Shown piece by piece: positions 1 through 4,559 of a DNA stretch of 6,049 bases. This DNA is from Bacteroidales bacterium (lineage in GTDB: Bacteria; Bacteroidota; Bacteroidia; Bacteroidales; UBA932). The notes beneath the pieces are model-generated. The model made no database searches. It saw nothing but the letters and a program-made list of their open reading frames with translations, and was not told the DNA's origin. The position numbers and the translations under genes are program-made. The stretch lies in the NCBI GenBank assembly GCA_004552615.1, contig SFNZ01000094.1, forward strand, positions 1 through 6,049. Direction: 5' to 3'. Position 1 is the first letter of the stretch. Each line of letters opens with the position of its first letter.

Positions 1-132
1 GATGACTCCCGTCGGTACACGGTATGGATGGAAGCCAACAACATTCTGGACCACAGCTATTTCGATTATGGCAATATCCCGCAGCCGGGTATTGTCCTGA
101 AGGCCGGCATTTCTGTGAATCTCGGATTTTGA
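1..132 (+). CDS. TonB-dependent outer-membrane receptor, C-terminal end (partial)
   Basis: Only the last 43 codons are present, in frame 1, ending in TGA at 130-132; the gene begins left of the window. The peptide contains the segment NILDHSYFDYGNIPQPG, which resembles the penultimate strands of TonB-dependent receptors (typically a 'N-L-F-x-x-x-Y-x-D-Y-G-x-IPQPG' pattern). It finishes with alternating hydrophobic residues and a terminal Phe (AGISVNLGF), the usual outer-membrane beta-barrel end signal recognised by BAM. Such receptors import ligands such as siderophores, cobalamin or oligosaccharides across the outer membrane using TonB-ExbBD energy. The ending looks more like a classical TonB receptor than SusC, but the substrate cannot be judged from this fragment. 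No terminator follows it, so read-through into the downstream kinase is possible. Confidence 0.75.
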   Translation, partial: DDSRRYTVWMEANNILDHSYFDYGNIPQPGIVLKAGISVNLGF

Positions 133-158
133 TTTCTGAAATGGAATAGTTAAATTTG
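128..158 (+). promoter_or_regulatory. Bacteroidota-type promoter for the sugar kinase
   Basis: TTTG at 128-131 and TAAATTTG at 151-158 are exact matches to the Bacteroidota sigma-ABfr -33 (TTTG) and -7 (TAnnTTTG) elements, with a 19-bp spacer. Transcription would start near 163-166, giving a 5' leader of about 25 nt before the ATG at 189. The -33 element overlaps the stop codon of the upstream receptor gene. Confidence 0.75.
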
Positions 159-188
159 AGACCGCATTATTACTAAAACCGTACAGAC

Positions 189-1325
189 ATGTCATCACTT
201 GCCGGAATAGTCTCCCGTTTCGCCATAGAGGGCGAGGTGGTTTCAGTGGATCCGCTCGGAAGCGGCCTTATCAATGATACGTACAAAGTGACAACTGCAG
301 GGGATTCTCCTGACTATGTCCTCCAGCGCATCAACAATGCGATTTTCAAGGATGTTGCACTGCTCCAGGGCAATATCGGGGCGGTCACTGCTCACATCAG
401 GAAGAAACTTGAGGCTGCCGGAGAAGATGACATTGACCGCAAGGTGCTCCGTTTCATCAGCTTGAAGGATTCAGAACTTACATATCTCGAGGATGAAGGC
501 AAGTTCTGGAGAGTATCCGTATTCATACCGGATGCATATACATACGATACGGTGAATCCTGAATATTCATATTGTGCCGGCAAGGCCTTCGGCAATTTCG
601 AAGCAATGCTCGCTGACCTCCCGGACAAGCTCGGTGAGACGATTCCGGATTTCCACAATATGGAACTTCGTCTGTCACAGCTTATTGAGGCTGTGGAGGA
701 AGATGCTGCAGGCAGGATTGACGGTTGTCCAGAAGACGGTCCCGTGAATGAGCTCCCTGATGATCCCGACCACGGGGAGGCTGTGCTCGACATGCTCGAG
801 GACATCGATGCATACGGTGTGGAGATGTGCAGGGCCGAGCAGATGCACAGGGACGGATTGCTCCCGAAACGAATATGCCATTGCGATACCAAAGTGAACA
901 ACATGATGTTCGACCGCGACGGCAATATTCTCTGTGTCATTGACCTGGATACTGTCATGCCGAGTTTCGTGTTCTCCGATTACGGGGATTTCCTCCGCAC
1001 TGCGGCATGTACTGCCCCTGAAGATGAGCCGGATACGTCCAAAATACATTTTGACATGGAAATCTTCAAGGCCTTTACCAGGGGCTATCTCGAGTCCGCA
1101 GGGTGTTTCCTGACCGATGCCGAGAAGGAGAACCTGCCTTATGCTGCGTGCATGTTCCCGTTCATGCAGGCCGTGCGTTTCCTCACTGACTATATCAACG
1201 GAGATACATATTACAAGACGAAATACATAGACCACAATTTCGTGCGCGCCCGCGCCCAGATGACATTGTTCCACGATGCCCTTGCGCATGTGGAAGAGAT
1301 GTCGGAGTTCATTGCCGGACTATGA
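189..1325 (+). CDS. APH-fold sugar kinase, N-acetylhexosamine 1-kinase (NahK)-like
   Basis: This 378-residue cytoplasmic protein belongs to the aminoglycoside-phosphotransferase/choline-kinase-like fold. The N-terminal lobe carries the nucleotide-loop motif GSGLINDTY (24-32) and VLQRIN (44-49), both characteristic of the NahK branch. The catalytic loop is HCDTKVNN (231-238), a Brenner HxDxxxxN motif with D233 as likely catalytic base. The metal-binding aspartate is in VIDLDT (D252 or D254). RFLTDYINGDTYYK (330-343) is another NahK-branch signature. NahK phosphorylates GlcNAc or GalNAc at C1 in glycan salvage; some Bacteroidota homologues are annotated as MdsC-like, from mucin-desulfation loci. 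Length is normal (about 360-380). The start at 189 follows a promoter by about 25 nt and has no Shine-Dalgarno, as is usual here. An acidic, Pro-rich stretch (about 179-205) before the catalytic loop looks longer than in typical members. The exact sugar is unknown; other hexoses are possible. Confidence 0.85.
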   Translation: MSSLAGIVSRFAIEGEVVSVDPLGSGLINDTYKVTTAGDSPDYVLQRINNAIFKDVALLQGNIGAVTAHIRKKLEAAGEDDIDRKVLRFISLKDSELTYLEDEGKFWRVSVFIPDAYTYDTVNPEYSYCAGKAFGNFEAMLADLPDKLGETIPDFHNMELRLSQLIEAVEEDAAGRIDGCPEDGPVNELPDDPDHGEAVLDMLEDIDAYGVEMCRAEQMHRDGLLPKRICHCDTKVNNMMFDRDGNILCVIDLDTVMPSFVFSDYGDFLRTAACTAPEDEPDTSKIHFDMEIFKAFTRGYLESAGCFLTDAEKENLPYAACMFPFMQAVRFLTDYINGDTYYKTKYIDHNFVRARAQMTLFHDALAHVEEMSEFIAGL

Positions 1326-1331
1326 CTTGCT

Positions 1332-1352
1332 GCCTGATCCGGTTTTTCAGGC
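1332..1352. terminator. Weak hairpin between convergent genes, possible bidirectional terminator
   Basis: GCCTGA (1332-1337) pairs perfectly with TCAGGC (1347-1352) across a 9-nt loop. It lies exactly where the kinase and the minus-strand YhhN gene converge, and it includes the latter's stop codon (1347-1349). An alternative stem, TTCAG (1346-1350) with CTGAA (1358-1362), would compete with it. Neither is followed by a convincing U-tract on either strand, so termination activity is only suggested by position. Confidence 0.3.
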
Positions 1353-2114
1353 TTCCTCTGAAGACAGCCTCCTGGCATTGTCGACGCTGGCCCGGAGCCA
1401 GATCAGCAGCTGTCCGCTGTAATATGGAATCATGATGAGTACCGAATTGTACTCAATAGGCGAGACGAATTTGTTCCATCCCAGAATCATGTCGGAAATC
1501 AGGAAAAGCAGTGCTCCGAGGCCGTAGACAATGTCCGACTGGAGGAGTGCTGTTGCCAACATTATGCATATAAGCCCTGAATAGATGCCTGACCCGGTCC
1601 TCAGGACACCTGCCGGTATCGACGGTAATACGAAAGAAATTGCTACTCCGAGGAATACCGCAGCTATGGAACCGGATATGCAGAATGTAGCTATTCTCTT
1701 GAGCCTCAAATCGTTGAACCTTTCTGCATCTTCCTTGGATGCTATCTTCATCTTTTCGGAACTGAAATTCGAGCTTGACTTGAAACGCACGGAAAAATGG
1801 TAGATGAACATCGAGTGTGCTATTGCAAAACAGGTCATCTGCCCGATGAAACTGCCATAGGCTCCCATGAAGTCCCCGGCGAATGAGAACAACATCGCCA
1901 ATGTCACCGGCCATGGGATGAGAAATGTTCCTGCAATGGTCAATGTGAGTAACGGCCATGCAATCCGGTATTTCACCAGGAAGTCCGGAAGGAAAAGATT
2001 AAAGTCGGATGCGGGGAAAAAATATGCGATGACCATTACGGTGAAGACGATAACCGTAATGGATACTTGCTTGTTGCTTTTAACAAGTTCTATTGCTGTC
2101 CTGTCATGATTCAT
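1347..2114 (-). CDS. YhhN/TMEM86-family integral membrane protein (lysoplasmalogenase-like)
   Basis: This 255-residue polytopic protein has about eight hydrophobic segments (roughly residues 17-34, 52-67, 69-84, 87-106, 140-163, 174-191, 196-211 and 224-240) and a hydrophilic loop at 111-139. Family landmarks are visible: FSFAGD (76-81), LFLISDMILGWNKF (203-216) and YYSGQLLIWLR (231-241). These match the conserved GD, SD and Y-x-x-Q-L-L-I positions of YhhN proteins, and the two aspartates (D81, D208) are plausible catalytic residues. Characterised relatives (mammalian TMEM86 and a Legionella YhhN) hydrolyse the vinyl-ether bond of lysoplasmalogens, releasing a fatty aldehyde and a glycerophospho-base; activity here is inferred. 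It is somewhat longer than typical members (about 210-230). It is transcribed divergently from the SDR-ALDH pair and converges on the kinase. The ATG at 2112-2114 is preferred although the promoter lies very close; a later start would remove the first membrane segment. Confidence 0.8.
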   Translation of the reverse strand: MNHDRTAIELVKSNKQVSITVIVFTVMVIAYFFPASDFNLFLPDFLVKYRIAWPLLTLTIAGTFLIPWPVTLAMLFSFAGDFMGAYGSFIGQMTCFAIAHSMFIYHFSVRFKSSSNFSSEKMKIASKEDAERFNDLRLKRIATFCISGSIAAVFLGVAISFVLPSIPAGVLRTGSGIYSGLICIMLATALLQSDIVYGLGALLFLISDMILGWNKFVSPIEYNSVLIMIPYYSGQLLIWLRASVDNARRLSSEEA

Positions 2115-2119
2115 GCTCT

Positions 2120-2127
2120 CAAAGGTA
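2120..2127 (-). promoter_or_regulatory. Candidate -7 element for the YhhN gene
   Basis: On the minus strand this reads TACCTTTG, an exact TAnnTTTG match. It ends only 5 nt before the ATG at 2114, so the transcript would have almost no leader. No good TTTG -33 element is found 19-21 bp upstream. It may be a real, nearly leaderless promoter, or a chance match with the true promoter further upstream. Confidence 0.4.
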
Positions 2128-2131
2128 AGTA

Positions 2132-2147
2132 AATTTTGTCTAAAATT
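2132..2147. repeat. Inverted repeat in the divergent promoter region, possible operator
   Basis: AATTTT (2132-2137) and AAAATT (2142-2147) are perfect inverted arms around a 4-nt centre, GTCT. The element lies where the -33/-7 spacer of the YhhN promoter would be, so a bound regulator could block that gene. The region is AT-rich, where such repeats arise easily by chance. Confidence 0.3.
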
Positions 2148-2198
2148 CTGTTTTTATGTCCCGAAATTTTCGATTTTTATTGCATAAGGTCGGAATTT

Positions 2199-2230
2199 AT
2201 TGCTCTTTTGTCGATTAGATTGTAATTTTG
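2199..2230 (+). promoter_or_regulatory. Bacteroidota-type promoter for the SDR-ALDH operon
   Basis: TAATTTTG at 2223-2230 matches the -7 consensus TAnnTTTG exactly. ATTG at 2199-2202 is a 3-of-4 match to the -33 TTTG with a 20-bp spacer. Another TTTG at 2207-2210 is too close (12 bp). Transcription would begin near 2235-2238, about 25 nt before the ATG at 2263, which rules out the upstream in-frame ATG at 2200 as the start. Confidence 0.6.
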
Positions 2231-2244
2231 CGACCCGAAAAACT

Positions 2245-2261
2245 CGTATAATACACGTATA
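2245..2261 (+). repeat. CGTATA direct repeat in the SDR leader
   Basis: CGTATA occurs at 2245-2250 and again at 2256-2261, 11 bp apart (about one helical turn), between the predicted transcription start and the SDR start codon. The first copy is part of a small palindrome, GTATAATAC (2246-2254). It could be a regulator site, but it is short and may be chance. Confidence 0.22.
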
Positions 2262-2262
2262 T

Positions 2263-3102
2263 ATGTTCGATATAAAAGGAAAGAACGTGCTTGTGACCGG
2301 AGGTGCATCCGGTATAGGCAAGATAATGGGGCGCATCTGTCTTGAAAAAGGAGCTGCGAGGCTCATCATTTGGGATGTAAACGAGAACAATATGGCTTCG
2401 GCAGTGGCGGATCTGGAGAAGAGCGTCTCCAGGGACGGATCATCCTCAAAAGGCAAGGTGCTGACATACAAGGTGAACGTCGCTGACAATGCCGAAATCG
2501 CATCCGCATATTCCAGGGTCAGGGAAGATGCCGGTCAGGTGGACCTGCTGATAAACTGCGCCGGAGTGGTGAGGGGCAACAATACCTTCGACCGCCAGAC
2601 CGAGCAGGACATCAGGCTCACCATGGACATCAACGCCACGGCCCCGATGCTCGTGGCACTGAACATCCTGCCTGACATGATAGCAAGGGATTCAGGGCAT
2701 ATCTGCAACATCGCTTCTGCCGCCGGAATGCTCGGAGTGCCGAAACTTTCCGTTTATGTGGCGAGCAAATGGGCCGTAGTCGGCTGGACCGAGTCCATGC
2801 GCATAGAGCTCAAGCAGATGAAAAGCCGTGTGAAAGTGACCACGGTTGCCCCGTATTTCATAAATACAGGAATGTTCGATGGTGTGAATTCAAAAGTTTT
2901 TCCTATATTGAAGCCTGAAAACACGGCAGCGAAGATCATCCGTGCCATCGAGAAGGAGAAGGATTTCAGGGGCATCCCGTTCCCTTATCATTTCATCAGG
3001 ATTTGGCAGGGTATTCTTCCGAATGCCATGTTCGATGTTATTTTCGGAAAATGGTTCGGAGTCTATTCGGTGATGGACCATTTCACCGGCAGAAAGAAAT
3101 GA
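2263..3102 (+). CDS. Short-chain dehydrogenase/reductase, 17-beta-HSD11/retinol-dehydrogenase-like
   Basis: This 279-residue classical SDR has the cofactor motif TGGASGIG (12-19), NCAG (98-101, for the usual NNAG), structural N124, and the catalytic Ser-Tyr-Lys at S152, Y165 and K169 (YVASK, 165-169). D38 at the end of the second beta strand (IIWDVN) points to NAD(H) rather than NADP(H). The loop APYFINTGMFDG (196-207) resembles the 17-beta-HSD11/RDH10 branch, whose members act on retinol, steroid or lipid alcohols, so a hydrophobic alcohol/aldehyde is the likely substrate. The C-terminal part (about 241-270) is rich in aromatic and hydrophobic residues and could sit on the membrane. The ATG at 2263 is chosen because it starts immediately before the first Rossmann strand and follows the promoter; an in-frame ATG at 2200 lies within the promoter. 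The next gene starts at or just after its stop codon, so the two form an operon. Confidence 0.88.
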   Translation: MFDIKGKNVLVTGGASGIGKIMGRICLEKGAARLIIWDVNENNMASAVADLEKSVSRDGSSSKGKVLTYKVNVADNAEIASAYSRVREDAGQVDLLINCAGVVRGNNTFDRQTEQDIRLTMDINATAPMLVALNILPDMIARDSGHICNIASAAGMLGVPKLSVYVASKWAVVGWTESMRIELKQMKSRVKVTTVAPYFINTGMFDGVNSKVFPILKPENTAAKIIRAIEKEKDFRGIPFPYHFIRIWQGILPNAMFDVIFGKWFGVYSVMDHFTGRKK

Positions 3103-3104
3103 TT

Positions 3105-4484
3105 ATGGCAACATTGGAAAACACGACACAGGAGCGCATCAAGGAGCTTCGCGCGAAGCAGGACAAGTATTTCAGGTCAGGAGCGACACTTGACGTAAAG
3201 ACCAGGAAAAAGCACCTGGAAGAGTTCAAGGCAGCGGTCCTGAAATGGGAAAAACCTCTCTGTGACGCACTTATGACTGATCTGCACAAGTCATACGAGG
3301 AGGCCTATCTTACTGAAATCAGCATTCTCCTCGGGGAGATTGACACCCATATCCGCAAGATAGGGAAATGGACTAGGCCTGAGCGCAGATGCACTCCCCT
3401 GAAACTGTTCCCGTCTTCCAGCAGAATAATCAGCGAGCCTCTCGGCAATGCGCTCATCATCGCCCCGTGGAATTATCCTGTGCAGCTCCTCCTGACTCCG
3501 CTTGTCGGGGCAATATCGGCCGGATGCACTGCAGTGCTTAAGCCATCACCTTATGTCCCGAACGTTTCCAAGGTAGTGGAGCAGATGATTGCAGACACCT
3601 TCGATGAGGAATATATCGGTGTGACCCAGGGCAACAGGGTGGTTAACGGACAATTGCTCGAGGAGCGATGGGACATCATCTTCTTCACCGGCAGCCCGTC
3701 TCTCGGAAGGCTCGTGATGACAGCGGCCGCGAAGAATCTCACCCCTGTCGTCCTGGAGCTCGGCGGAAAGAGCCCGTGCATCGTGGACAAGGATGCCGAC
3801 ATCAGGGTGGCCGCAAAGCGCATCGCCTGGGGCAAGAGCCTGAATGCCGGCCAGACCTGCATAGCACCGGACTATCTGATGCTTCATGAGAGTGTGAAGG
3901 ACAAGTTCCTGAAAGAGCTTGAGGGACAGTTCCGTGAACTTCTCGGGGATGATCCTTCAACGAGCGGGCATTTCGTCAGGATAGTGAATGACAAGGCATT
4001 TGACAGATTGGAGAGCTATCTTGCGGACGGCAGGATTGTATTCGGTGGCATGACTGACAGGTCGCAGCGCTATTTCAGCCCGACCGTCCTGGACGGCGTG
4101 AGCCCGGATGCCCCCGTAATGCAGGAAGAGATTTTCGGTCCGATATTTCCTGTATTGACATTCAAGGGTATAGATGAAGTAACCTCATTCGTTTCTTCAA
4201 GGGAGAAACCTCTGGCACTGTACTATTTCGGAGGCAACGGAAAGAAGGTTCTCCGCCACACTTCTTCAGGTGGTTCTTGCATCAACGACACCATCATGCA
4301 TATAGCGAACGAGAACGTGCCGTTCGGCGGAGTGGGAATGTCCGGCATGGGAAGCTATCACAACAAACTCAGTTTCGATGCCTTCTCACATCGCCGTGCA
4401 GTCATCAAGACTCCGACATGGTTGGATATGCCGTTCAGGTATATGCCTTACAAGTTCTTCAAGCTGGTCAAGATGATTCTGTAG
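3105..4484 (+). CDS. Class-3 (ALDH3/fatty-aldehyde type) aldehyde dehydrogenase
   Basis: This 459-residue NAD(P)+-dependent aldehyde dehydrogenase oxidises an aldehyde to its carboxylic acid. Key sites are all present: APWNYP (120-125, N123 in the oxyanion hole), FTGSPSLG (194-201, cofactor loop), LELGGKSP (217-224, general base E218), NAGQTC (247-252, nucleophile C252), EEIFGP (341-346, E342 ribose contact) and PFGGVGMSGMG (406-416). The short length and the end RYMPYKFFKLVKMIL (445-459) match the ALDH3 branch, where an 'RYPPY' motif is followed by a basic-hydrophobic tail that can bind membranes; ALDH3A2-type enzymes act on long-chain fatty aldehydes. An ATG at 3099 overlaps the SDR stop (ATGA) and would add two residues. 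The ATG at 3105 is preferred because the purine run AGAAAG (3091-3096) is 8 nt from it but only 2 nt from the other. Either way the gene is tightly coupled to the SDR. Confidence 0.9.
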   Translation: MATLENTTQERIKELRAKQDKYFRSGATLDVKTRKKHLEEFKAAVLKWEKPLCDALMTDLHKSYEEAYLTEISILLGEIDTHIRKIGKWTRPERRCTPLKLFPSSSRIISEPLGNALIIAPWNYPVQLLLTPLVGAISAGCTAVLKPSPYVPNVSKVVEQMIADTFDEEYIGVTQGNRVVNGQLLEERWDIIFFTGSPSLGRLVMTAAAKNLTPVVLELGGKSPCIVDKDADIRVAAKRIAWGKSLNAGQTCIAPDYLMLHESVKDKFLKELEGQFRELLGDDPSTSGHFVRIVNDKAFDRLESYLADGRIVFGGMTDRSQRYFSPTVLDGVSPDAPVMQEEIFGPIFPVLTFKGIDEVTSFVSSREKPLALYYFGGNGKKVLRHTSSGGSCINDTIMHIANENVPFGGVGMSGMGSYHNKLSFDAFSHRRAVIKTPTWLDMPFRYMPYKFFKLVKMIL

Positions 4485-4505
4485 CTGAGGAATTTGAAAA
4501 AAGAC

Positions 4506-4536
4506 TCTGTAATCTGAAAAAAATTGAATAAATTTG
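4506..4536 (+). promoter_or_regulatory. Bacteroidota-type promoter for the GH92 gene
   Basis: TAAATTTG at 4529-4536 is an exact -7 match and identical to the kinase promoter's -7 element. TCTG at 4506-4509 is a 3-of-4 -33 match with a 19-bp spacer. A perfect TTTG at 4493-4496 is too distant (32 bp). The predicted leader is about 15-20 nt to the ATG at 4560. No terminator hairpin is visible in the gap after the ALDH gene (4485-4559), so read-through from that operon is possible. Confidence 0.6.
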
Positions 4537-4559
4537 AAGTCCACAACCACATTATCGTT

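Noticed and set aside
151..170. Shared TAAATTTGA...CATTAT pattern in the kinase and GH92 leaders as a regulon signature
   Set aside because: The first part is simply the -7 consensus, and the CATTAT lies at different distances (6 versus 13 nt), so a common operator is not supported.
392..1289. Long minus-strand open frames (392-958 and 675-1289) opposite the kinase gene
   Set aside because: Their predicted peptides are low-complexity or lack recognisable domains, and they lie wholly antisense to a well-supported kinase; they are codon-bias shadows.
1453..1959. A second minus-strand open frame overlapping the YhhN gene
   Set aside because: It is in another frame inside a gene with clear membrane segments and family motifs; its peptide shows no domain.
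2200..2262. Upstream in-frame extension of the SDR by 21 residues
   Set aside because: The ATG at 2200 lies inside the predicted promoter, upstream of the expected transcript start, and the extension adds nothing SDR-like before the first Rossmann strand.
3003..3104. N-terminal extension of the ALDH into the SDR gene
   Set aside because: The ATG at 3003 would overlap the SDR by 100 bases, and the added residues are a frame-shifted reading of SDR codons with no ALDH similarity.
4485..4528. A-rich stretch after the ALDH gene as a terminator
   Set aside because: It has A runs but no stem-loop and no following T tract on the plus strand.
4277..4531. Small plus-strand open frame overlapping the ALDH end
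   Set aside because: Most of it is an out-of-frame reading of conserved ALDH codons, and its tail runs into the GH92 promoter.
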